From: Peptococcaceae bacterium BRH_c4b
Lineage (GTDB): Bacteria > Bacillota > Desulfotomaculia > Desulfotomaculales > Desulfocucumaceae
Length of the DNA: 64,000 bases
Direction of reading: 5' to 3'
NCBI GenBank assembly: GCA_000961595.1
Contig: LADO01000025.1
Span: 1 to 64,000, forward strand
The position numbers and the translations under genes are program-made. The notes beneath the pieces were generated by a model. The model was not told the DNA's origin. It saw only the letters and a list, made by a program, of their open reading frames with translations, and did no database searches. Within the stretch, counting starts at the first letter, position 1. Each line of letters starts with the position of its first letter. Shown here piece by piece: positions 25,753 to 35,101 of this stretch.

Positions 25753-26775
25753 TTACATGAACCCCCTAACCCTCAGGTTTTTTTCCATAACCTCAATGGC
25801 CAGCCGGGCCCTGCTTTGCCAGGAGTTTTGACGGGCAATGTCAATACGTCTTTGGCGTTTTTCCGCTGTATCCTGGTACAGGGCATGGTGAATCTGTTTA
25901 TTGAATTCTTCCGGAGTGCCGCCTATTAATATTTCTTCTATATTTGTTACTTCCGGCAGGGGGGTGGATACCACGGGTTTACCGGAACTCAGATATTCAT
26001 ACATTTTTATGGGGTTGCAGCCGCAGGTCATGGAAGTGATTTTAAATGGTATCAGGCAAACATCGAAGCATTGCAGGTAATTCGGCAGATAGCGGTATTC
26101 TTTGTAACCGGTAACAATCATGTTGTTTTTCTGAAACGGTAGGCTGGTATTGTATAAAGGCCCGACGAAAACGAAATTAAAATCCGGGTTCTGATCGGTG
26201 ATATATTCAATTAGATCCCAGTCCAGCCATGTTGCCAAAGCACCAATGTAACCAATCACGGGCCTGCCATTATGCGGAAGATTCCTGGGGCGGATGAGTC
26301 CACCGCTTTGAGCCGGGGCAAAGTGTTCATAATCCACACCGTTGGGGCAGAGGTGAACTTCGGGGTGTCTTTTGCTGTTCTCCTGGAAGATCTTCAGCGA
26401 AGTGGCGAAAATAACGTCCGCTCTGTTTCTGACTTCTTCCACATAAGGCGCCCAACTGGCGAATTCTTCGCTGGGATCGTCAAGAGCATCGTATACCACC
26501 AGGTGCGGATGGTATCTCGCAATATGACGGACAAAAATAGGCGCGCTAATCCACAATATGCGCGGCTCCTGGTGGGGAATAGCCAGCGGATCTGATTTTG
26601 TACAGATGTACAAGTTGTCTGACAGTTTTTTTACCGAACAGGGTTCCTTTTTGCCGCCCGGGCTGCAGAATATTGACTGGTAGCCCTGCTGGGCAAACTG
26701 GTTAAACATCTGTTGAGGTCTTTGAAACATCCATCTGAACTTTAAAGAAGGCGGGTGTATAATTACAGGCAACAA
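25753..26775 (-). CDS. GT4-like glycosyltransferase (TuaH-like)
   Basis: A 340-residue GT-B transferase: 'LKFRWMFQRPQQMFNQFAQQG' (typical TuaH/GlfT-like start), 'PHLVVYDALDDPSEEFASW', 'VHLCPNGVDYEHF', 'PVIGYIGALATWLDWDLIEY', and 'NPIKMYEYLSSGKPVVSTPLPEV', where the E of the EY-GKPVV block binds the donor nucleotide. It probably acts in a surface polysaccharide. Its stop codon abuts the ATG of the DUF1858-like ORF. It diverges from the nucleotidyltransferase gene at 26983 across a large hairpin. Confidence 0.82.
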   Translation of the reverse strand: MLPVIIHPPSLKFRWMFQRPQQMFNQFAQQGYQSIFCSPGGKKEPCSVKKLSDNLYICTKSDPLAIPHQEPRILWISAPIFVRHIARYHPHLVVYDALDDPSEEFASWAPYVEEVRNRADVIFATSLKIFQENSKRHPEVHLCPNGVDYEHFAPAQSGGLIRPRNLPHNGRPVIGYIGALATWLDWDLIEYITDQNPDFNFVFVGPLYNTSLPFQKNNMIVTGYKEYRYLPNYLQCFDVCLIPFKITSMTCGCNPIKMYEYLSSGKPVVSTPLPEVTNIEEILIGGTPEEFNKQIHHALYQDTAEKRQRRIDIARQNSWQSRARLAIEVMEKNLRVRGFM

Positions 26776-26861
26776 AACTCCCCCTTGAAAGCATTAGCCA
26801 AGTTTTACCTAAAGCAATATATTCAGCTATAATTGTTTTTGTGATTTTGGTGCCGATTTTG

Positions 26862-26920
26862 GTGCCGGTTGTTGATTGTTGAATTACTCTTGAGCAATTC
26901 AACAATTCAACAACCGGCAC
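26862..26920. repeat. Large hairpin between divergent genes
   Basis: 24 bases (26862-26885, GTGCCGGTTGTTGATTGTTG...) pair with 26896-26920 except for one bulged base; the loop is ~10 bases. It lies between the divergent genes at 26775 and 26983 and resembles no other repeat in the window. The role is unknown; it could be an operator, an insulator or a small mobile remnant. Confidence 0.75.
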
Positions 26921-26982
26921 GTAACATTTTTTTTATTTTCTCATATCCTGGATTAACAGATGCTGTAATCGGGGGATATGTG

Positions 26983-28131
26983 ATGAAGGCGAAGCCATTG
27001 CTCAAGGCCCTGGTATTATCGGGAGGAGAGGGTACAAGAATGCGCCCTCTTACGCATACCATTCCAAAACAACTTATTCCGGTGGCAAATAAACCGACTA
27101 TTTTTTATATAATGGAGCAAATCTCCTCGCTGGGCATTAAAGATGTGGGTGTGGTGATCTCCCCGCGCACCGGTGAATTGGTAAAAAAGTCCCTGGGTGA
27201 CGGTGGGCGCTGGCATTTTAACATCACTTATATTCTTCAAGATAAACCGGCAGGGCTGGCCCACGCCGTATGGGTAGCCGGGGATTTTCTGGGTAACCAC
27301 CCGTTTCTGATGTTTTTGGGCGATAATTTGGTTAAGCCTGGTTTTGAGGAGATGCTCGGTACATTTGCTGACGGTAGGTGTGACGCCGGCGTTTTAATTA
27401 AACCTGTGAGCGAGCCGGAGCGCTTTGGGGTGGCGATTGTGGATAAACATTTTAATATCCTGCGGCTAGTGGAAAAGCCCAGGGACCCGGCCAGCAATTA
27501 TGCCCTGGTAGGTGTTTACCTGTTTAATGAAAACATACATAAGGCCATTCGGGAAATAACTCCTTCTGCCAGGGGTGAATTGGAAATAACTGACGCCATC
27601 CAGCGTCTGCTGGAAACAGGGGGGAATGTTACTGCCAGAGTGCAAGAGGGATGGTGGTTCGACACCGGTTGCAAGGAGGATCTGCTGGAGGCCAACAGTG
27701 TTTTGCTGGATGAGCGGTGCACAAGGCGTATTGAGGGCGGGGTGGACGATAAAAGCCATGTGGAGGGACGGGTGGAAACAGGACTTGGGAGCAGCATTTA
27801 CGATAGTGTGGTGCTGGGGCCGGTGGTGTTAGGCGAAGGGGTAACGGTGAAAAATTCCCACATAGGTCCGTATTGTTCCATCGGAAAAAACTGTACCCTG
27901 GAAGAGGTCAGGGTGGAAAACTCGATAATCCTGGACGACAGCGTTTTCGGCATGGTTTATCTCAAGGAAAGTCTGGTGGGAAGACACTGCCGTATTAAGG
28001 GAAACAGCGCAATAGAAGCGGCGGTCACGTTAAACCTGGGAGACTGGTCGGAAATAGGGCCGGCCGTGGTCAGTCACAGGAATACGGGTTTGACGAAAGG
28101 GGGGCAGCGGTCAGGGGACACACCTTCTTGA
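26983..28131 (+). CDS. Sugar-1-phosphate nucleotidyltransferase (long RmlA-like)
   Basis: A 382-residue enzyme activating a sugar-1-phosphate with NTP. 'ALVLSGGEGTRMRPLTHTIPKQLIPVANKP' (nucleotide-binding G-x-G-T-R-x-x-P and Lys) and 'FLMFLGDNL' (metal-binding Asp) form the pyrophosphorylase domain to ~residue 240. A left-handed beta-helix follows (~270-365, 'IGPYCSIGKNCTLEEVRV'), as in the long RmlA/GlmU-like forms. ATG 26983 lies behind GGGGGAT. The last residues (RSGDTPS) are encoded by a GGGGACACACC repeat, so the native C-terminus was replaced. It probably supplies dTDP-glucose to rfbB, but substrate is not certain. Confidence 0.85.
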   Translation: MKAKPLLKALVLSGGEGTRMRPLTHTIPKQLIPVANKPTIFYIMEQISSLGIKDVGVVISPRTGELVKKSLGDGGRWHFNITYILQDKPAGLAHAVWVAGDFLGNHPFLMFLGDNLVKPGFEEMLGTFADGRCDAGVLIKPVSEPERFGVAIVDKHFNILRLVEKPRDPASNYALVGVYLFNENIHKAIREITPSARGELEITDAIQRLLETGGNVTARVQEGWWFDTGCKEDLLEANSVLLDERCTRRIEGGVDDKSHVEGRVETGLGSSIYDSVVLGPVVLGEGVTVKNSHIGPYCSIGKNCTLEEVRVENSIILDDSVFGMVYLKESLVGRHCRIKGNSAIEAAVTLNLGDWSEIGPAVVSHRNTGLTKGGQRSGDTPS

Positions 28132-28205
28132 GTTATCTTAAAATCATAACGTCTTAACAATTTCACGAAGGAATGTCCCCAACTTATTCACGAAGGAATG
28201 TCCCC
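28114..28205. repeat. GGGGACACACCTTC ... GGAATGTCCCC repeat with duplicated arm
   Basis: The inverse orientation of the repeat at 25436, ending in two direct copies of TTCACGAAGGAATGTCCCCAA. It overlaps the end of the nucleotidyltransferase gene. Confidence 0.75.
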
Positions 28206-28242
28206 AACTTATCAGCGGCAGCAAAAAGAAGAGGCGAAGCTG

Positions 28243-28827
28243 ATGTCACAAACTATTTTTACCTATGAATCTATTTTCGCGGATACCTTTGTGCAACTGG
28301 TGTCCCATCCCCTGCCCGAGGGCATATCCGGCAGTGTTTCGACTCTGGATTTTAGCGACGGCGTACGGGACGCGGAGAACCTGTCGGTCAAGCCGCTGCT
28401 TGGTGTTCCGGGATTCTCCATGGTGGAATTCAGATTACAGGTTCCCTTTAAAGCAAGGCTTTCCTCACCCGGCGGAGATAAATCTGAATTGGATGGCCAT
28501 ATCCCGGACATTCATGTGAAAGTTGTGATTTATACTCCCCTGGCCAGGCAGGATGCACTCCCCGACTTGAAAGTAGATAGCCGCTGCCAAATACTGGTTG
28601 ACCCTTCCATAGCGGGAGGGTTGCTGCAGTTTGCGGTAAACGTCAACATTGTACTCAGGTGTTCTGACAAACACCAGCTAAACATTCCTTCTTCATTAAG
28701 CAACAAGGAGCACAGGGATTCACCGGCGTTGCAGGCTTCCTGGGTTGAAGCCTGCGAAAAATTTGCTGATCCCCAAAGAACCTTATTCCCTGAAGACTTT
28801 TTTCCTGCCCCCAGGGGAGAGACGTAA
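28243..28827 (+). CDS. Hypothetical protein, 194 aa, possibly coat-related
   Basis: An unrecognised protein starting at ATG 28243 (AGAGGCGAAG upstream; the frame is open further back only through repeat sequence). It is soluble, beta-rich and without signal peptide: 'MVEFRLQVPFKARLSS', 'PDIHVKVVIYTPL', 'SRCQILVDPSIAGGLLQFAVNVNIVL'. The alternation of strands recalls SPOCS/DUF3794-type spore-coat domains, but I cannot make a firm match. It is isolated between repeats. Confidence 0.6.
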   Translation: MSQTIFTYESIFADTFVQLVSHPLPEGISGSVSTLDFSDGVRDAENLSVKPLLGVPGFSMVEFRLQVPFKARLSSPGGDKSELDGHIPDIHVKVVIYTPLARQDALPDLKVDSRCQILVDPSIAGGLLQFAVNVNIVLRCSDKHQLNIPSSLSNKEHRDSPALQASWVEACEKFADPQRTLFPEDFFPAPRGET

Positions 28828-28830
28828 AAT

Positions 28831-28999
28831 GTCAGTAGTCAGTAGTCAGTAGTCAGTAGTCAGTAGTCAGTAGTCAGCAGGGAAGCACGAGAACCGTCCC
28901 CTTGCTTCCCTAAAAACAACAGAAATTAGGAGTCAGCATGAGAGAACGGTTTATCGTCTAAAAATATTCTGAATTCTGACTACTGACTCCTGACTACTG
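28831..28999. repeat. Tandem GTCAGTA array with inverted GACTACTGA tail
   Basis: Seven 7-base units (GTCAGTA x6, GTCAGCA; 28831-28879) are followed by an AGAACCGTCCCC arm (28889-28901) and, ~70 bases on, by TTCTGACTACTGACTCCTGACTACTGG, which is complementary to the tandem units. A related arrangement lies at 48431. It occupies most of the 283-base gap before 29111. Confidence 0.75.
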
Positions 29000-29110
29000 G
29001 TACCATAATTTACCTTTCCTATGTGAAAATGTTAGGGCAGGATATTAAAGTAATTTGTTGAATTACTTTAATGACCCAAAAAACTTTATCAGCATAGGGA
29101 GGTTGTCACT

Positions 29111-29818
29111 TTGTTTAATGGACTGAAAAAAATTTTTAGTGCAGCATGTATTTCCGCAGGTATCCTTTGCGCCTCTGTATTTTATTTGTCTCCCGCAGAT
29201 GCCGCTATAATTAAGCTAATCCCTAATGGAAGCGGCGGTTATGATTACAAAATAGTGGATCAGTCCTCCAGTTCTCCTTCCACTGGAACCACCGGCAGCA
29301 ACAGGGTGAGGATCACCCTGCCCGGGATACCCACAGCTCCAGCTCCAGCTCCTGCGCCGACACCAACCCCGGCGCCGACACCGGACCCGTCACCTGCCCC
29401 GGCTCCCGCTCCAGCCCCTGCTCCCACGGCGGGCCTGACATCTGCCGAGCAGACCTTGGTGAATTTAATTAACCGGGACAGGGCGGCCAATGGACTGCCC
29501 GCCCTGCAGGTGGACATGCAACTGGTGCAACTGGCCCAAATGAAGTCCCAGGATATGATCAACAAAAACTATTTCAGCCATACATCGCCCACTTATGGAA
29601 CACCCAGTCAGATGCTGGCCAAATACGGGGTGCAATACAGGACCATGGGCGAAAACATAGCAGGCAACCAAACCGTGGAAAGGGCACATACCTCCCTGAT
29701 GAACAGTCCCGGTCACCGGGCGAATATACTGAATTCCGGTTATAACTACGTGGGAGTAGGGGTGGTGGACGGTGGTCCATACGGCTTGATGATTACCGAA
29801 ATTTTTGTGGGCAGATAA
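29111..29818 (+). CDS. Secreted CAP-domain (YkwD/SCP-like) protein
   Basis: A 235-residue protein with a signal peptide (residues 1-~31, ending SPADA-A), a short beta segment, a Pro/Ala/Thr linker (~72-105, PAPAP/PTPTP) and a CAP domain (~110-235): 'LVNLINRDRAANGLPALQVD', 'YFSHTSPTYG', 'MGENIAGN', 'LMNSPGHRANILNSGYNYVGVG'. The two His and Glu of the CAP cleft are present. In Firmicutes such proteins are secreted or spore-associated; the biochemical role is unclear. Starts at TTG 29111 after GGGAGG. Confidence 0.88.
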   Translation: MFNGLKKIFSAACISAGILCASVFYLSPADAAIIKLIPNGSGGYDYKIVDQSSSSPSTGTTGSNRVRITLPGIPTAPAPAPAPTPTPAPTPDPSPAPAPAPAPAPTAGLTSAEQTLVNLINRDRAANGLPALQVDMQLVQLAQMKSQDMINKNYFSHTSPTYGTPSQMLAKYGVQYRTMGENIAGNQTVERAHTSLMNSPGHRANILNSGYNYVGVGVVDGGPYGLMITEIFVGR

Positions 29819-29877
29819 ATTACTCTAAAATACATCACATAGTCTATAACATCAGATCCGCATCAATTTATTGATAT

Positions 29878-29910
29878 AAAAGCCGGTGACTTGCACCGGC
29901 TTTTTATTAT
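29878..29910 (+). terminator. Rho-independent terminator after CAP protein
   Basis: AAAAGCCGGTG (29878-29888) pairs perfectly with CACCGGCTTTT (29894-29904); ACTTG loop, then TATTATT. Confidence 0.88.
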
Positions 29911-30035
29911 TATTTAAAGCGATTATATTCATGCAAATGGCAAATGTTCTGAACTTAATTCCCTTCAGATTAATATGATGGTAATAACCCAATCTATCCC
30001 AAGGCATAAAATATCTGCAGAAAGGATCAATAGCA

Positions 30036-33000
30036 ATGCACCGTTTTTGGGACACCATCATTGAACCGGTCCTGGAAATAATAAAGCCTGGCGCCATAGT
30101 GGAAATAGGTTGTTTCAGGGGCTTAAACACCAGAAATATCGTTGAATATTGTAGCCGTTGCGGGGGAGTTCTCCATGCCATTGATCCGGAACCGGAATTT
30201 GACGTGGAAGAATGGCAGGAGAAATACGGCAATACCCTGGTTTTCTATAAAACAGTTAGCCTCCACGTCCTTCCGAAAATAGAAAAATTTGATGTCGTGT
30301 TCATTGATGGGGATCACAACTGGTATACGGTTTATAACGAGTTGAAAATCATTGAGCAACGGTGCAGGCAAAATGGTCGACCCTTTCCTCTGGTAATGCT
30401 TCATGATACAGGCTGGCCATATGCCAGGAGAGATATGTATTATAACCCTGAAACCATTCCCCTGACCTATAGAAAACCATACGAACAAAAGGGGATACGA
30501 CCTGGATCACCAGAGTTGCAGGAAAAGGGAGGTCTTAATGCCTCGTTATTTAACGCCATTTACGAGGGCAACTTGCAAAATGGTGTTCTTACCGCTGTCG
30601 AAGACTTTATTAAAACATCCAATAATACTTTAGAATTAATTAAAATCCCGGGTCTTCATGGGCTTGGAATTATATGTCCTGCCCAACTCAATGAACAAAA
30701 CAAAAAGCTTTATACTTTTATTAATAATTTGATTCCTTCGCCGGTTCTAGAACAGTATATTAAATTATTAGAAGGTTTTCGAATTAATTCGGTAATTCTA
30801 GGAAAAGAAAATTACGAAACATTAAAGGCTAAGGAAAGCCAGTTTGCAGAACTGGAGCAGCGGCTGGCGGACACAGAAAAGACACTTTCTGAAACCCGGA
30901 CAAAACAAAAAGAAGAGGTTGAGCATCTTCAGGATGAGGTACGGCAATTTACCACAGCCTTGCGAGTTCAGAAAGCTCAGGTGGCACAGCTAGAGCAGCG
31001 CTTATCGGGAGCTGAGAAGGTGGTTTCAGAAAAAGATCAACAGCTTTCAGTGCTTAATAGCGTACTAAGGCAGCGAAATCAAGATGTGGAAAAATATGCG
31101 AGAAAGGTTGAGCAAATAAAATTCCATGGTTGGCAGAAAGGATATAAAAATGATACAAGTAGGATTAAATGTGCTGATTATGATTATAAATTGTATAACA
31201 AAAATACTAATTTACCTTCTGCCCAACCAGCTTCTACTTGCCTAATACCAGAATCTTTGATGGTTGACATTGTTATTTGTGTTCATAACGCCCTTGATGA
31301 CGTTAGAGCTTGTTTAGAGTCAATAATAAAAAACGCTTCGAGAAAATTTACTTTATATATTGTTAATGATGGTTCTGACGAGCCCACAACAAATTATTTG
31401 CAACAATTTTCGTCTACTAAAGAAAACATAGTTCTTCTTGAAAATAGTTTAGCGCAAGGCTATACTTGTGCTGCGAACAAGGGTTTGCGTGCTTCTGCCG
31501 CAGATTATGTAATCTTGCTAAACAGTGATACTATTGTTCCTCCAAAATGGCTGGATAAAATTTTAGAGTGTGGGGAGAGCGATCCTGGAATTGGCATTAT
31601 CGGCCCCCTGTCAAATGCTGCCAGCTGGCAATCCGTTCCTGAGCTTTTTGATAAAAGCGGTGATTGGGCAATAAATGTCTTACCCGATGGCTTCACTGTA
31701 GAAGACATGGATAATATTGTAGGATTAGTATCCAAAAAGCAATTTCCGCGAGTACCTTTTATAAATGGTTTTTGTTTTGCCATTAAAAGGAATGTAATTG
31801 AAACCATTGGACGTCTTGATGAAGAAGCCTTTCCGTACGGCTATGGTGAAGAAAATGACTATTGCCTGCGGGCTTCTTATAAAGGGATACAGATGGCCAT
31901 AGCCGATCATTTGTATGTATTCCATGCTAAAAGCAAAAGTTTTGGTCATGAGCAGCGGTTGCAGCTATCCACTAAGGGAAATAGTGTTTTAGCTGGAAAA
32001 CACGGTAAAGAACGAATAAACAAGCTGGTTGCTCAGATTAAGAATGATTTAATTCTTAATGGAATACGCCGAAACATTAGGAAGCGTCTGCAAGCCTTGT
32101 CAGGTAAAGTCAACCCGACTCTTTTTGACTTGCGGATTCTATTCTTGCTTCCTGTTCCCGGTACCGGGGGGGGGATCCACTCAGTTGTTCAGGAAGTCAG
32201 CGGTATGCGCAGACTGGGTATCCATGCCCGGATCGCAATTAAAAAAGAAGATGTTTACGGGTATTACCGTAACTACAATTCTATTTCAGAGTGTCATGAG
32301 TTATTCATTCCATTTGCAACGGCTGAATCACTTATTGATGTGGCGGAATCTTTCAACGTAGTGGTTGCTACTATTTACAATTCATGTAAATTAATAAGCA
32401 TGATAGTGGATCGTCATCCCCACATCCTTCCTGCCTATTACGTGCAGGATTATGAGCCGTTTTTCTTTGCAGAAAATGGTGGAGAATGGCAGGAAGCCTT
32501 TAACTCCTATACGCTTATTCCAAATTGTGTCCTCTTCGCCAAGACCGATTGGCTGGTCAAGGTGGTCGAGGATAAGCATGGTATTCCTGTTTATAGGGTG
32601 TGCCCGAGTTTAGACCATGATATCTATTATCCTGATCTACATTCCGGTAGGCTTATGGATACGATCAGGGTGGTGGCAATGATTAGGCCGAATACTCCCC
32701 GCAGGGGCCCTGGTCGTACGATGCGGGTTTTAAAACGCCTTAGCCGGGAGTTCGGCGACCATATCAAAATCGAAATTTTTGGTTGCACTAACGATGACAA
32801 GGGTTTTGTTACCCTTGACCGGGATCTCGTTTTTTGTAATCATGGCATATTGGTACGGGAAGAGGTAGCTGAACTTCTACGTCAGGCGGATATATTCCTT
32901 GATCTTTCCGACTACCAGGCATTCGGTCGCACTGGCGTGGAAGCAATGGCATGTGGTTGCGCGGTGGTATTGCCGGTTACTGGTGGCGTGCATGAGTATG

Positions 33001-34340
33001 CAGTCCACCGGCATAACGCATTGCTAGTAGATACCCACGATGAAGAAGCGACTTATAATGCAGTTAGAGAGCTGGTAATTAGCAGTGCGTTACGTAGTAC
33101 TCTCCAAAGAAAAGGGCTAGCCGCTGCTGCGAATTATTCCATTCATAGGGCTGCAATGTCGATACTCCAGGTTTTAGCAACCCAACGTGAAAAAAATATT
33201 AGCCGGCGAGCACACATCTTTCACAGTAGTTCTATTACTTCCAAAGTATACACTAGGCCAGAGCCTGGTCCACTCCGGGTTGCTGCGCTGGTTGCACGAA
33301 GAGGTGATGGTAAGCCTGCCGGCTCAGGCAATATTCGTATCATCCAGCCATTAACGCATCCATCGATTCGAGAAAAATTAGAGCTTAAGGTTTGTTTGCA
33401 AAATGAACTGATGGATACGGATGCCGATATAATAGTGGTTCAACGCAACATGATTTCCAATATCGGGTTTGCTAAAAGTATTATTGAGAGATGTCAGCGT
33501 GATAGCATTAAGTTGGTTTTGGAGGTTGATGATGACTTATTTGATGTTCATGGTTATCGCCTGAGGGTTGGGTATGCTCCTTCGCCTGTATTGCTCGAAA
33601 CATTAGCGCTATTGGCTAATAAAGCGGATGCGGTGATCACATCGTCACCGCCTTTACAACAGACTTTAAGAGAGTTTAATCCACGAGTCTACAGCTTGCC
33701 CAATGCTTTAGATGAAGAGGTTTGGGCTCTCAATGAATCTCCGCCGGAATTATCTCAGGCTTTCACAGTTGGGGAAGATAAATTCCGTATCCTCTATATG
33801 GGAACTTTCACACACATGTATGATTTGGCCCTGGTTGAAACTGCTGCTGATGGTATTGTGTCGGAGTATCCGGGGAGAGTTGTATTTGAGATGGTAGGTG
33901 GCCTGCCCAATGGCAAGCAATTATTCGGTAAACAGATATTTCCCCAAGAAAAGTCAGCAACTGATGACTATCAGGGTTTTGTAAAGTGGTTGCGAAAGCG
34001 CTGCAATTGGGACTTTGGAATCATTCCACTCGATGTTGACGATTTCAATCGCAAGAAGAGTTATATCAAGTTTTTGGATTATTCTGCTCTCGGTATAGCG
34101 TCTATATGTACGGATATTGAGCCATACCGTGCTGTGGTTAAGCATGGTGTTAACGGTTTACTGGTTCCCAATACTGCTGAGGCATGGTATGCGGCTATGA
34201 AAGGTCTAATTGATGATCGTTTATATCGACATAACCTTGCTGTTAATGCATATCGTGATCTTCTGGGGTCGCATACGTTAGCAGTCCGGGCAAATGACTA
34301 TCTTCGCGTCTATCAGGAAATCACTAAAATTAGGAAGTGA
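30036..34340 (+). CDS. Giant four-module methyltransferase/glycosyltransferase
   Basis: A 1,434-residue protein. Residues 1-~170: Methyltransf_24-type methyltransferase ('IVEIGCFRGLNTRNI', 'DVVFIDGDHNWYTV', 'VMLHDTGW'). ~258-370: coiled coil ('ELEQRLADTEKTLSET'). ~404-660: GT2 ('VDIVICVHNALDDVRACLESI', 'LYIVNDGSDEPT', 'ILLNSDTIVPPKW', 'FPYGYGEENDYCLR'). ~705-1050: GT4/WsaF-like ('FLLPVPGTGGGIHSVVQEV', 'YQAFGRTGVEAMACGCAVVLP'). ~1085-1430: a third GT4-like module ('LVLEVDDDLFDV', 'ILYMGTFTHMYDL'). All modules keep their motifs. Such proteins polymerise and cap O-glycans in one chain, by analogy with WbdA/WbdD or WsaE; this is inference. AT-rich; followed closely by two methyltransferase genes. 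Confidence 0.85.
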   Translation: MHRFWDTIIEPVLEIIKPGAIVEIGCFRGLNTRNIVEYCSRCGGVLHAIDPEPEFDVEEWQEKYGNTLVFYKTVSLHVLPKIEKFDVVFIDGDHNWYTVYNELKIIEQRCRQNGRPFPLVMLHDTGWPYARRDMYYNPETIPLTYRKPYEQKGIRPGSPELQEKGGLNASLFNAIYEGNLQNGVLTAVEDFIKTSNNTLELIKIPGLHGLGIICPAQLNEQNKKLYTFINNLIPSPVLEQYIKLLEGFRINSVILGKENYETLKAKESQFAELEQRLADTEKTLSETRTKQKEEVEHLQDEVRQFTTALRVQKAQVAQLEQRLSGAEKVVSEKDQQLSVLNSVLRQRNQDVEKYARKVEQIKFHGWQKGYKNDTSRIKCADYDYKLYNKNTNLPSAQPASTCLIPESLMVDIVICVHNALDDVRACLESIIKNASRKFTLYIVNDGSDEPTTNYLQQFSSTKENIVLLENSLAQGYTCAANKGLRASAADYVILLNSDTIVPPKWLDKILECGESDPGIGIIGPLSNAASWQSVPELFDKSGDWAINVLPDGFTVEDMDNIVGLVSKKQFPRVPFINGFCFAIKRNVIETIGRLDEEAFPYGYGEENDYCLRASYKGIQMAIADHLYVFHAKSKSFGHEQRLQLSTKGNSVLAGKHGKERINKLVAQIKNDLILNGIRRNIRKRLQALSGKVNPTLFDLRILFLLPVPGTGGGIHSVVQEVSGMRRLGIHARIAIKKEDVYGYYRNYNSISECHELFIPFATAESLIDVAESFNVVVATIYNSCKLISMIVDRHPHILPAYYVQDYEPFFFAENGGEWQEAFNSYTLIPNCVLFAKTDWLVKVVEDKHGIPVYRVCPSLDHDIYYPDLHSGRLMDTIRVVAMIRPNTPRRGPGRTMRVLKRLSREFGDHIKIEIFGCTNDDKGFVTLDRDLVFCNHGILVREEVAELLRQADIFLDLSDYQAFGRTGVEAMACGCAVVLPVTGGVHEYAVHRHNALLVDTHDEEATYNAVRELVISSALRSTLQRKGLAAAANYSIHRAAMSILQVLATQREKNISRRAHIFHSSSITSKVYTRPEPGPLRVAALVARRGDGKPAGSGNIRIIQPLTHPSIREKLELKVCLQNELMDTDADIIVVQRNMISNIGFAKSIIERCQRDSIKLVLEVDDDLFDVHGYRLRVGYAPSPVLLETLALLANKADAVITSSPPLQQTLREFNPRVYSLPNALDEEVWALNESPPELSQAFTVGEDKFRILYMGTFTHMYDLALVETAADGIVSEYPGRVVFEMVGGLPNGKQLFGKQIFPQEKSATDDYQGFVKWLRKRCNWDFGIIPLDVDDFNRKKSYIKFLDYSALGIASICTDIEPYRAVVKHGVNGLLVPNTAEAWYAAMKGLIDDRLYRHNLAVNAYRDLLGSHTLAVRANDYLRVYQEITKIRK

Positions 34341-34350
34341 TTACTGTCGA

Positions 34351-35052
34351 ATGACTAACTTCACATTTATCAGAGAATCATTAAAAATAGGAAATGATTA
34401 CAGAAAATATATTGAGGAAAATTTAGAGGGTATTGGTATTGAGATTGGTGCATTGCATAAGCCTTTCCCAATAAATGAAAAGACTAAAATGACATACGTC
34501 GACTACCTTAGAACGGAAGATTTAAAACAAAAATATAAAAGTGATGACAATGTGCCAATAGAAAACATTGTTAACGTTGACTATGTAAGCAAGCATATGC
34601 TGCCCATGTTTAAAGATGGAACTGTAGATTTTATTTGTAGTTCTCATGTATTAGAGCATTTACCTAACCCAGGACGCGCAATTGAAGAGTGGTTGAGAGT
34701 TACAAAAACAGGGGGAATCGTTTATGTTGTTTTGCCGGATAAAAGAGAATGTTTTGACAGAAATAGGCAAATTATCCCATTAGACCATCTAATCTCTGAC
34801 TATGATGAAAACGTTACAGGGATTGAGTATGCACATTACAGTGATTATTTAATGAATGTCCATGGCTGTTTGAATGAAGAAACAATAGTTAGTGCATTTA
34901 ATAATCAAGGTGAAATACATGTACATGTGTGGACTTATGAATCATTTGTGGAATTTATTGCATGGCTAAGAATCACTCTTGGTAATTTTGATGTGCAAGA
35001 TTCCCAAAAAATTGGTTTAAATATTATTGTTGTATTGCAAAAAACCAGATAA
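34351..35052 (+). CDS. SAM-dependent methyltransferase
   Basis: A 233-residue enzyme: 'GIGIEIGALHKPFPI' is an unusual SAM loop, followed by 'MTYVDYL', 'TVDFICSSHVLEHLPNPGRAIEEW' and 'TKTGGIVYVVLPDKRECFDRNR'. I place the start at ATG 34351, 10 bases after the stop of the giant gene; the frame is open into that gene but has no better start. It is the intact relative of the remnant at 7045. AT-rich. Confidence 0.8.
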   Translation: MTNFTFIRESLKIGNDYRKYIEENLEGIGIEIGALHKPFPINEKTKMTYVDYLRTEDLKQKYKSDDNVPIENIVNVDYVSKHMLPMFKDGTVDFICSSHVLEHLPNPGRAIEEWLRVTKTGGIVYVVLPDKRECFDRNRQIIPLDHLISDYDENVTGIEYAHYSDYLMNVHGCLNEETIVSAFNNQGEIHVHVWTYESFVEFIAWLRITLGNFDVQDSQKIGLNIIVVLQKTR

Positions 35053-35101
35053 GGTCAGAAGAGAGTGGAAAATTAAAATAATTAACAAGGATAGACATTT
35101 T

